Positions 49,848-59,805 of a DNA stretch of 64,000 nt are shown here, in pieces (within the stretch, counting starts at the first letter, position 1; each line of letters opens with the position of its first letter). The translations under genes and the position numbers were made by a program. Below the pieces are notes generated by a model. That model was not told the DNA's origin. It saw only the letters and a program-made list of their open reading frames with translations, and did no database searches. This DNA is from Anabas testudineus (taxonomy: Eukaryota; Chordata; Actinopteri; Anabantiformes; Anabantidae): the NCBI RefSeq assembly GCF_900324465.2, contig NC_046610.1:10976484-11040483 (forward strand), read 5' to 3'.

Positions 49848-51513
49848 TTTAAAGGGATCTTCTTATTTTCTATGTGCACAGACCACTGTCATAGAAAAGC
49901 ATTGCAGGAATAAACTCAGGTAAAAAATCCAATGTGCATAAATGGATCTTTTGGATTGGATTGTTAGTCAATCGCTTTGTTTAAACATGCCCTCAGTCTT
50001 CCACCATTGCATCCATCCTCCCCTGGGTTATGGATTTTTGGACTTGTTTCTAAAGTGTGGTTTCTTTTGGCTCTCTCTCCACTTTACCTGTGAATCTGTG
50101 CTTGGAATGATTTACCTGTAATTTTTTTCTGGCATGTTAGGTTGATTGTTACAGGGATTCATTAATAATTGCTGCTTTTGCTATAGATGTTTCTTCAAAT
50201 TTGTGCAGTTCTGTTATAATGACACAATAAAGGCACAAGATAAACAGTAAATGTTGTTACAGATAATGTTTTCATGCATCGTTCATGTATCATGAGATTG
50301 ACACTGGCTGAAATTAAAAAAAAAAAAAATGATACAAAGAAAACGGGAAATGTTGAAACTTACCTTGAAGCCAAGAAGTAATTTCTAGGAGCGGCTCCAA
50401 AAATCAAGTCAGCTCACACTGTGAGCACACAAATGTGGAATAAAACTGAGGGAAGCGAGGAAACTTATCTCAGCAAGCAACTGGTTTTCCTGTGGAAGGA
50501 AATACCATGGCATGCTTTTGTGAGAATGTTTATTCTGCTATAGGAGTCTATAAACCACCTACTGCATGCAGTAGGCATATACTCAGTTTATTTTAGCCTA
50601 GAAATAAATGCCTAATTTTAAACTAGTAAAAAGTTTAAATACATTTTTAAAAGGGAAAAAAACACTTTGGGTCCTGTTTTTATATTTTACTTTTAACTCT
50701 ACTAGTTAAAGTAAATTAACACTTCTTAAACTACGTATCTTACCGAATGGACATAATGCTCTTGCTTTGGGTGTTCCCCACGAATGATGCGTTTAAACAT
50801 TTCCCAATTTGCTTTTTGTTCCTCCTCGTGACCTTGTCTCACTTCCTTCCTTTCTTGCTGATATGGAAAAACCAGTAGGAGCCCGCTGCAGCTCAGAATT
50901 GCTGTACTCTGACTTACTGACAGAAGTTAAAAAATCTCTGTTTTATTCATAGCCATTCAGTATAAGTGGTTAGAGCAGGAAGAGCAGAGTCTGACTGACA
51001 ACATCCTACAGGATTCAAATATAGCCAGGCTCGAGTACAGCATCTGTATATATAGTAATATTTCTGGTGGCTAATTGTGATCAAGCATGAGCTGTGTTTG
51101 AAGTGACTACGTGCATTTACATGCATATTCCCTGTACTATACCCCAACTGAAAAAATCTTTCTTTCCAATACACATCTCCCACTTATCATCTGATAAAAC
51201 AGCTGAAGAAAGCAACAGTGACACCTGGTGGCTTTACCAGACATGACAGGTGAACAACAGGGACAGTGAGTCAGTGCTTAATTGGTAAAAGCCAATTAAC
51301 CAAATATATCCAACAAACAAAGTGAACCACACAGATAACAGTAAACGATGCTGAAAGTTGACTCTTTACCACATATGTGTAGTTTGTACTAAATAATGAT
51401 GAAATGAGGCAAACTAACAGGTGGCAAAACTATAATAACTTCACATCTGAATCAACTAAACCAGACATTAGTCGACAGCCGCTGGTTATACAATTATCAA
51501 CGTCTGTAAACGC
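49848..51513. other. upstream region of the ART-like gene
   Basis: A minus-strand donor (AAG then GTAAGT) at about 50359-50366 probably ends a noncoding first exon of the ART-like gene. An A-run lies near 50316-50328. No other gene or named repeat is seen. Confidence 0.4.
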
Positions 51514-51586
51514 GCCGAAATAGCTCAGTTGGGAGAGCGTTAGACTGAAGATCTAAAGGTCCCTGGTTCGATCCCGGGTTTCGGCA
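51514..51586 (+). tRNA. tRNA-Phe (GAA)
   Basis: A 73-nt gene identical, as far as I recall, to the vertebrate consensus tRNA-Phe: acceptor GCCGAAA pairs with TTTCGGC, A-box 'tagctcagttggg', anticodon GAA in ACTGAAGATC, and B-box 'ggttcgatcc'. All four stems pair. CCA is not encoded, as expected for nuclear genes. The first run of four T is at 51624-51627, 38 nt downstream. Confidence 0.97.
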
Positions 51587-51900
51587 GCTGCATGGGAACT
51601 CCTTTCAGTGGCTCTGACCTCACCTTTTATTTTTAATTATTCCCACTTCACCCTGTTTACCTCAGACTTCAGGTACAACTGAGAGCACGTTCAGCCGGAG
51701 ACTCATCAACATCAAGTTCTCCACGGAGGAGATCCTTTCTGCCTGTGGCCATAAATCTTTACACTTGATCTCCCCTCTGTTAGGGGTGGGGGTACTGACA
51801 TGTTCTTGTCATTCCACCCTGGACTGTTTGTGATGAGAACAACTGTAACAAGACGAAACTATTTCCCTCCGGGGCTGATAAAGTTTAAAGAATCTTGAAT
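51587..51900 (+). repeat. decayed LINE-like 3' fragment downstream of tRNA copy 1
   Basis: 51608-51760 matches 53577-53760 behind the second tRNA (shared blocks 'gtggctctgacctcac', 'acttcaccctgt', 'ggtacaactgagagca', 'agactcatcaacatca', 'tgcctgtggccat'). The stretch ends at about 51860-51890 in 'atttccctccggggctgat', which resembles the 3' end of Rex1/CR1-type fish LINEs. Identity to a family is from recall. The unit is degraded with no long frame. Confidence 0.5.
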
Positions 51901-52340
51901 CTCACATGCAGCCACTTATCTACCGGTAGGTGGCGCACCTGTGGGTGCCACTAGGGTTACCCCTAGGGAACTCAGCCATTTAAAGCATACTAACTCTTTG
52001 TAAGAAGAAGAAGAAGCAGCAGCAGCTCAGATAGTTACTTTTAACAGAAACAGGAAGCGCAACTGTGTTGGATTATTTAAGAATGACAAACTTAATTTAT
52101 TTATTTGTTTTATTACACAGGAAATAGTCTGATCCATGCACCATCATAGTAAAAAGAAGATGACCTTTATTTTGAAAAATGAAGACGGAAGTCCAATGTG
52201 GTTACGCCTTTTAAACACTTCTCTACTTTGTAAAAATAATTGTGCTAAGTAATGTGATAATTATTTAACTAAATCAAGATACAGAGTTGAAAACAAGCTG
52301 AAGTTGTCAATTACAGAAGTGTTGTATCACACGCACCGAC
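51901..52340. other. intergenic DNA with a CTCF-like core and purine tail
   Basis: 51923-51935 reads ccggtaggtggcg, one base from the CTCF core CCASYAGRKGGCR, and is followed by an 'aagaagaagaagcag' tract at about 52003-52020. This resembles the repeat at 28310-28405. Otherwise AT-rich. Confidence 0.35.
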
Positions 52341-52399
52341 TTTGACCGGAAATAGAACTACTTCCTGTTCCAGACGCGCCAAAACGAAAACAAGACGCT
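52341..52399 (+). promoter_or_regulatory. probable primpol promoter and noncoding exon 1
   Basis: Two ETS-type cores, 'accggaaa' at 52345-52352 and 'cttcctg' at 52361-52367, precede a GC-richer stretch ending in a good donor (GTGAGT at 52400). No TATA box is seen. This fits a housekeeping promoter with a short noncoding exon 1 spliced to an acceptor at 53896 or 53906. Inferred. Confidence 0.4.
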
Positions 52400-53485
52400 G
52401 TGAGTAAAAGTTGTTTATTTATCTCTTACAAGCAGTTTTCATCTAGTAACAGGAGACTTTATTGATTGTTTGACATAAACACACCAGTAATGAATTAGTG
52501 AGTTATGTAAGCTCATGCATGATGGGTTTTATCGACACTAATCAGCAACTTTAACAGCTAAAACCTGCATTAAAGTTAACTTCCTACATTAGTTTCGACA
52601 CAGGTGAGTTACGTTCATGAAAAGTGTTTCATGTTATTCCACAGTGATCTGATCATTTAGTCACTCAAATGCATCATTAACGGGAAACGTAGACGTTCTG
52701 AAAATAAAACTGTATTTAAGATATTCAAAGTATTTAATGAGTGTTACTCTATTATAAGTGTATGTGAAGACCACCCCTGGATAAATGACATTTCTGTTTC
52801 AGCACCTGCAGAAAACAAACTGTTTAAAAATGACTCCAGTCACCTCATACCCTAAAAATTTAGTCAATAAAACTGTAACTTGTAATTGAAACTGTCATTT
52901 TGGACACTCGATCTCAAATGAATGACTCTTCGTTGTAAGCAGCAAAGAAATGTCTGAACTTAGAATCTGATGATATGTTGATGTTTACTCTTCTAATATC
53001 GTCTGAAAAGTTGTCTGTTTTATTATTAGCCCTTGAACCAAATAAGCAACTTGTTGATTTTATGAGCACATGCCATCAGTTGTTTATCACTGATGCACAA
53101 AGTATAAATCACTTGTAGCTTAATTCTCACGACAGAGGACGTGTAAGGAGACCTGAAGACAAAGACACTGATCCTGAACATCTGCAGTGCAGAAATGCAA
53201 AACATACGTGACTCTGGAGTAGCAGAAGATATTTAATTAGCATTACGAGTCAGTTCTGATGCATGCATATTCAATTTGTTTAGACAGAGATCTTAATGGC
53301 ACAGTATGTAGTTTTTTTGTAAAACGTTTTATACGCTCTGATAAACGGTGCTCTCAACGTAACAATGCATTAGTTAACTGTCTTGAAAATAAAACTAATA
53401 CTAAATGAGGCAAACTAACAGGTCGCATAACAAACTATATGGCTCAACAGACATATTACACAAATGGCCTCAACAATCAAGACGC
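52400..53485. other. first part of the probable primpol 5' intron
   Basis: No coding exon or named repeat. A short block at 53403-53425 ('aaatgaggcaaactaacagg') also occurs upstream of tRNA copy 1 at about 51401-51422, marking the start of the duplicated unit. Confidence 0.45.
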
Positions 53486-53558
53486 GCCGAAATAGCTCAG
53501 TTGGGAGAGCGTTAGACTGAAGATCTAAAGGTCCTTGGTTCGATCCCGGGTTTCGGCA
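53486..53558 (+). tRNA. tRNA-Phe (GAA), second copy
   Basis: Same 73-nt gene as at 51514 with one change, C to T at the second T-stem position (53533), which turns a C-G pair into a U-G wobble and keeps the fold. Anticodon GAA, A-box and B-box are intact. A TTTT terminator lies at 53573-53576, 14 nt downstream, better placed than for copy 1. It lies in the sense strand of the probable first primpol intron. Confidence 0.95.
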
Positions 53559-53790
53559 GCGCGTGTGAACTCTTTTCAGTGACTCGGATGCTACAGACCA
53601 GTGGCTCTGACCTCACATTTTATGAAGGCTTTATAATCCATTCCACTTCACCCTGTGTACCTCAGACTACAGGTACAACTGAGAGCATTCAGAGACAGAG
53701 GAGCATGTTCAGCCAGAGACTCATCAACATCATCCTTTCTGCCTGTGGCCATCAGTTTTTACAATTCCTCATACATTCCTCATTACATGT
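53559..53790 (+). repeat. duplicated flank of tRNA copy 2 (LINE-like fragment)
   Basis: 53577-53760 is the counterpart of 51608-51760. This copy is longer in the middle (for example 'gagacagaggagcatg' near 53700 is absent from copy 1) and copy 1 has its own insert ('agttctccacggaggag'), so both have drifted. No intact frame. Confidence 0.55.
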
Positions 53791-54072
53791 TTTCATTCAC
53801 CATAGGGAAGCCTTGCATTACAGAAGTCAGTGTCTGAAATATGCAATGCAGTATCTGGATCAATGTTCATTATAAAACTTTTTTTGTGTATTGCAGGTTA
53901 TTGCAGGATGAAGGATGAGTGAAGAACAAGCGCTGAAGTATCCACTGTGCTGAAGCATCCTTGAACAGGTCATTCAATTTCTACCAGCTCCAGGTCGACC
54001 TGACCTCTGTGGTGGACACGTGAAGAAGTTGCCCTCGAAGGTCACATGTAAGTGGTTAATAAGCAGCTAAGG

Positions 54073-57000
54073 ATGAGTAAGTGGGGTGACCGACTAAAGA
54101 AGGTCGAGCAGCTCGCTCAGTCGTTCCAGCTGTATCCCCTGGCCACACGCTACAAACCTCGACTGTGGCAGCCGTCCTCCATCTGGAAGGTCTTCCCTCG
54201 TCAGAATACGGCTATCAGCTTTGCTCAGAGCTGCAAAGAGGTAACACAAGACTTTGCTGGTGTATCTCAGCAATATGTGCCACAGATTGGACGTGATGTA
54301 TACCAAGTGACTTTCCGTGACATTGCACGTAATGCTGACATTTGTGTCTTACATTTTCTAGGCTGTGCATGTTTTTGCCCTTGAAAAAGAAAAGACATCT
54401 CAGGGACAAAGAATCTACCTGGTTACCAGCTACAGTGAGCTCTGGCATTACTACAGGTAACTGTCAGCTCTTCATAGCAGAATGAGTTGCAAATTCTTTT
54501 GTGTTTTGTTGTGTTTTGGAGAAGATGAAATGATGTCCACTGATGGTGATTTGTCATTATCAGGACCTACACTCACTCTTTGATGCACTGTTATGAGGTG
54601 ATACCAGAGGGTGCTGTTTGCAAGCTTTACTTTGACCTGGAGTTTCACAAACCCTCAAATAAAGGAGCAGATGGGAAAACGATGGTGTCTTCTCTTATCC
54701 AGGTTAGGGGACTTTTGTTGTGTTTATTCAGAGTTTATCTAATTTTGTTCTGTAACAGGAGTTGCTCAGTTTTTAAATGCATTGTTATGTGATTTTCAGA
54801 TGTGTCTTACAAGTTTTATAGGAACATAACAACTCTTCTCTAAATGTTATTAATTATGTTTTCAAGACACATTTTGAAGTTTGGGGTTGTAGTTAAGTTA
54901 TTTTTGACAAGTGGACCTTGTCAAACATGGGAGGAGTATCTAAAAAGATCACACAGCACGTACAGTAGTTTATCATTTCTTTTTTGTGTTTTGTTTGTTG
55001 ACAGTATGTCTGTGACAAGCTAATGGATGTTTATGGGATTGAATGCTCAGCAAAAAATGTCCTGAATCTTGACTCAAGCACAGAGGAGAAGTTCAGTCGA
55101 CATCTCATCTTCAGTCTCCAAAATGCAGCTTTCAAAGACAACATACATGTTGGTATGTTCAGTGCCTGGAGCTGATTAATACTCTTATTTTCTATGCAAA
55201 TTATTCATGCTCTATGTTGTTTAACTCCTAATAGGTAGGTTTATTCATGCAATTCTTCAGCCGGTCATAAACGCACCCAGAAGTGGAAGTTGCTCAGATG
55301 TTGGGATTAATTCAGTGGCAGGAAACTGTGAAACACGGTTTGTTTATCATGTGTGTGAAAACATATAAAAACATGTTGATTTAGCTGCTTTCATCACTAT
55401 GTTTAACTAGTAAGTAAATTTTGTAGGGACAGCAGAACACTGGCCGATTCTGAGAAGAAGCAAGCAGAGGCGGGCGAGTTGGCTGAAAGTCCACAGACCA
55501 AGAAGCGTCGGCAGGAAGAGAAAGACCTCAGCTTCCTCCAGGTCAAAAACAAGGATGGTCAAAACTGTCTCTTTGTTGATCTTGGTAAGAGAAATCGCAA
55601 TGTTTGTACGTACCTTTTTGCAATTTTTATGAACATATAATTATGGTTCTGTTTTCATAAAACAGGTGTTTACACTAAAAACAGAAATTTCCGCCTTTAC
55701 AAGTCGTCAAAAATGGGAAAGAATTCTGCATTCAGTGTGGCAGACGACAACAAGTTCACTGCCAAAGCTGAGAAGGGGATGTCTGTGGAGGAGAGCATAT
55801 TTTTGGCTTCCTTGGTCTGTAACGTGAGGTACATTTAGCACCTTTAACTCAGTTGTCTGTGTGCTCTGATTTTATCTTTATTAAGCCATCGCATCAGAGC
55901 TTATTCCTGTATTTGATCAGCTTCACAGGTCAGAGAATTCTTACGTGGGAGGTCCCAGAAACAAAGGAATCCAAAACCTTGAGACCTCATTGCCCACAGG
56001 GATCAGCCACAAATTCAGGTGAACTGAGGCCAGTTGCTATTTTCAAGGTTTTGTATTAGCAGAGAATTGTATTATTGTCTGTAATCAATTTACAGAATGT
56101 TACCACTCCAATTTATTTCCTGTAATATTTAATATACATACTGTGTTTTTTCCCACACTTTATTGGCAGGGTCACTATCTGGCTCCCAGTTGTCTCCTCA
56201 CCAGGAGGTGGACACTTTTGTTCTATCAGTGGTTGAAAAGGACGGGATACAAGGAAGTGAGTTGAAAAAAGATGTCAAAACATTTGAATATGTACTTGGG
56301 ACAAAGTAACATTTATTTAGCAAATGTTTCTTAGGAACAATTAGCAAAGGCTTAAGTTTAATACAATGCTGAAAAAAATGTCTCTGTCACTTTAGCCTCA
56401 TTAACATAAATGGGATGGACAAAATAAGTTGTATTAAATTGTATTAAACTTCATTAGCTTTAACTACATGTCAACACTAATATCCTGCTGAGTCGAGATC
56501 ACAGTTAGGGTGTCTGTTCTCTGTGAATTGTGTGTTCTCAAACTAACCATTACTGCAGTGAGAGAACCCAGAGCTGTCCATCTCTTTACCTCCACAGGCA
56601 TCAGGCGCTGGAACTACTTTGCTGCAGAACAACTGCTTGTCTACGATATCGCCAAATACCGCTGGTGTGAAAATGTGAAACGGTTTCATAAAAGCAACAA
56701 CATCATGTAGGTGGAGTATATTTCATGTTTTGCACATTGTTTCCCAGTGTGCTCCACCCTGCTGATTCGGTTTGGTCGTCTTGTGCAGGATTGTTGTGGA
56801 TCTGAAAGAGGAAGTGTGGTACCAGAAGTGTCACGATCCTGACTGCAGGAACTTCAGGTCCTCAAGTATGTTATGACCTTAAGAGCTGCCACACTGGCCT
56901 GTATTCAGAATAACTCATATGGAGATTAATGTTTTTCCTGTTACAGGTTACCCATTGCCACAGGAGATCTGTGTCAGCTACATCATGACACTGGTTAGTT

Positions 57001-57367
57001 TACTTGAACGAGCAGTCTGAATGACACTAATATAAATAACTAGCGTGAATTTGCCACAATTTATATTCTTCTGTTAAAGTTCAAATCTATAGTGTTTCTC
57101 ATAAAGTGCCTCATGTCTTGTGTTTGCTGACAGGATGAAGAGGACCAGGCATACTTAATGGACGATGCTGGCAACATTGAACCAAGCCAGACTGCAAACC
57201 AGGTCACACAAAGCACAGTGTGTTCAGAGGAGCAATCTTCTGACGTCTGGGGAGACACACAGGATGACCAGGACTATTTAAAGAGCCTGAACGACTTCGA
57301 ACAAAACAGCGGAGATATCTCTGATCAGCTTCTGCTTAACTGCATGGCAGAGTTTGATCCCCAGTAG
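54073..57367 (+). CDS. primpol: PrimPol, primase and DNA-directed polymerase
   Basis: Thirteen coding exons: 54073-54240, 54362-54456, 54564-54702, 55005-55152, 55235-55337, 55427-55584, 55666-55828, 55921-56018, 56170-56256, 56598-56706, 56789-56865, 56947-56993, 57134-57367; 541 aa (human 560). The archaeo-eukaryotic primase core has D112-L-E114 (motif I, human D114/E116), S165-R-H167 (motif II) and D269 in FVDLG (motif III). The zinc knuckle C410, H417, C437, C442 keeps the human spacing. The acidic C-terminus (DTQDDQDYLKSLNDFEQ and NCMAEFDP) fits the RPA70-binding motifs. It reprimes DNA synthesis past lesions in nucleus and mitochondria. The start MSKWGDRLKK aligns with human MNRKWEAKLK. 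The region between about 195 and 250 is short and poorly conserved. The next gene, acsl1, is also its neighbour in human 4q35. Confidence 0.95.
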
Positions 57368-58630
57368 AAGGTGAGGTTTAATGTTCTTTTATTTCACATT
57401 AAAGACACTGACTTTTCAGGATCAAAAATTAGTTTTTAAAATGTAATGAATGATTTATAACACTAATGTACAACTAAGAGGATACAATCATTTATTTTTC
57501 AGTGACTGTAACTCCTCCTGTGGAGGTGGAGACAGGCACATAAGCAGATGTGAAAAAGGAGAAGTCAAAATTGTTGCCATATTATACAATTAAATGTATT
57601 ATTACAGCTGCTTAGAACTAAATTATTCCAAGTTTTTGGCAACACAAAAGAAACAGTTTTTTTAGCTACCAAATATTTCCCCTTATAAAAGACAAAAAAC
57701 TAAATAGATCAGTTTTGGAGAAAGTATTTATTTGTTGCAGTCGACAATTATACCGTATTTAAGTCCAACACAAAACTGTGCCCTAGTCCTTTTAATATTA
57801 GAAAACAAACTGCTCAATTCACAACAAACCATTTTTGTTAAACAGCTGAAATCAGTCTTCAATGAAATGTTAATCTGAAATGCAGATAAAGACGTGGGAT
57901 ATATTGTGGAAAACGACCTGATATCAGTGTTATGAAATATGTCCTCTGAATATTTGTATCTCATAAATTATAATCTGTCTTTGTCCTGCAAGTTGTGGCA
58001 CTGAAACTTGAAACTGCATACACAATATATAACATTCAGCATTTTCCATGCAAAAGCCAGAATCACAAATATGTCAAGCAACACAGGTTTTTATCAGTCC
58101 CTTAGCCTGCAGCACTGAGAAATGCAGGAATGAAAGAAAGTACAACTACAGAGTATCAGGCACAATACTCTGCCTACAAATATACTTTATAAGCAGATCC
58201 ACTATTTACAGGCTTAATGATACATTAAATATCAACTTAAATAGATAACCAAAACATTAAATAGTTTGGTATATAAATAGTCAATATTTGTCATTGTTAA
58301 AAGCATATTTATAGGATTTTGTCACTAAAGCTGAAATGTTTCTTTGACTAATTCATTGTCATATAAAACGTATGGCAGTTAAGGCATGAGCAAGTCACAA
58401 TGTCTGTTTCTAAAACCTTACTCTTGTATAAACGATACCTCTAACACAAGGACATGGTCTAGGATGTTGTGTAGTAATAGCAGGAAAATTCTAGCTGTAG
58501 AATCACTAAATGAAAGAGACAAAAATACTTATTGTCCAGTCCAAACAGAAATAAAATTATAAAATTATTAAAACTGTCACTGGCAATTCTCCTTCAATGT
58601 ACCATTTGGTTTTACCTTCATACTCTAAAT
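57368..58630. other. primpol 3'UTR and tail-to-tail intergenic DNA
   Basis: AT-rich DNA. An AATAAA at about 58552 is the best plus-strand signal, and an AATTAAA at about 57588 is an alternative. No gene or named repeat is seen before the hAT element. Confidence 0.45.
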
Positions 58631-59749
58631 CAGGGGTGTCAAACGTACGGACCGCGAGCATGAACTGGCCCATCAAGGGGTTCTGTCCGGCTCGCAGGAT
58701 AAATCTAAAAGTGAAAAATAAACTATTCCTAAATTCTCCGCTGGGGGACGCTACGGTGTTTCAGACATGGAGTAGCTGAAAGAGGAAGAAGAAGAAAAAA
58801 GAGAACAATTCTGAGATAGACACAGCTAATGTTCAGTGATTACTACGATACATCTACTTAGTTTTGTACTCCACCCTCATTGTTCAAAATGTCTTTCTCA
58901 AAAAAGAGAAAAGTGGACACCGAGTGTAGAGTTTTCCAAGTAAAATGGACCGCTACCTATTTATTCACAGAGGTGAAGGGGAAACCTGTGTGTATGCAAC
59001 ACGTGTCGGTGTTCAAGGCATATAATATTCAGCACCACTATGAGACTCAGCATAGTGAATACTAGGACAGCCTTCAAGGACAACTGAAAAGAGAGAAGAT
59101 AAATGAATTGCTGGTGGGTCTGAGGAAACAGTAGTCTGTTTTTTTACTCGGAGCCGAGAAGTCAGTGATGCAGCAGTAAAAGCCAGCTGCATAATTGCCA
59201 ACAAAAATTTTATGTATTCATTTTTTATGTACGTTTAATCTTACATTTACCGGCCAGGTGATTATTTTCTTTCGTATAAATTTAAAATGGCCACAGCTTA
59301 GGTTTGTAAGATGTGGGGAGTCAATTTAAGTTTTGAGAATTATTACACGTGGAAAATGGAGTAAAAATAATTCCTTTGTCTTGATAAGTTGATTTAATCT
59401 TACTAATACCATATTTTTCAGATCTAAATACCTGTGGCTTTTGTGTTTTGTCACTGATCAGTTGTAATGCACACATGTAAATGATAAGCTGAAGCAAATT
59501 GCATGTTTTTCTTGAGAAATCTGACTTTCTTTATAACATGTTTTGTAAAAGGGTCATTATATAAAAAAATATCCTAATGTAATTGTACTTCTTTCCACTA
59601 GAATAAAAGGGCAAAAAATGAATTTATTGTTATTTATAGTTATGATGAGCTATGATGATGAGCTATGCTTTGATTTTAATGATCCGGCCCACTTGACATC
59701 AAATTAGGCTGTATGCGGCCCCTGAACTAAAATTAATTTGACACCCCTG
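58631..59749 (+). mobile_element. hAT transposon, internally deleted, with perfect TSD
   Basis: A 1,119-bp element bounded by 13-bp perfect inverted repeats (CAGGGGTGTCAAA at 58631 and its complement ending at 59749) and flanked by the 8-bp duplication CTCTAAAT at 58623-58630 and 59750-59757, the hAT hallmark. Only the N-terminal part of a ZBED/GTF2IRD2-like transposase remains. It lies between the 3' ends of primpol and acsl1. Confidence 0.93.
58889..59065 (+). pseudogene. hAT transposase N-terminal fragment (BED-like, GTF2IRD2 type)
   Basis: An open frame starting MSFSKKRKVDTECRVFQ and including KGKPVC and YNIQHHYETQHSEY, close to the N-terminus of GTF2IRD2/ZBED-like hAT proteins. The zinc finger is damaged: the usual second cysteine block after PVC is shortened. 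The frame stops at 59063, and a degraded continuation (DSLQGQLKREKINELLVGLRKQ) runs on to about 59200. The RNase-H-like catalytic domain is missing. Confidence 0.8.
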
Positions 59750-59805
59750 CTCTAAATGATTGTCACCTTTCCCCCTCAGTACTTCTCTTCCCTTTGAGTT
59801 CTGGC

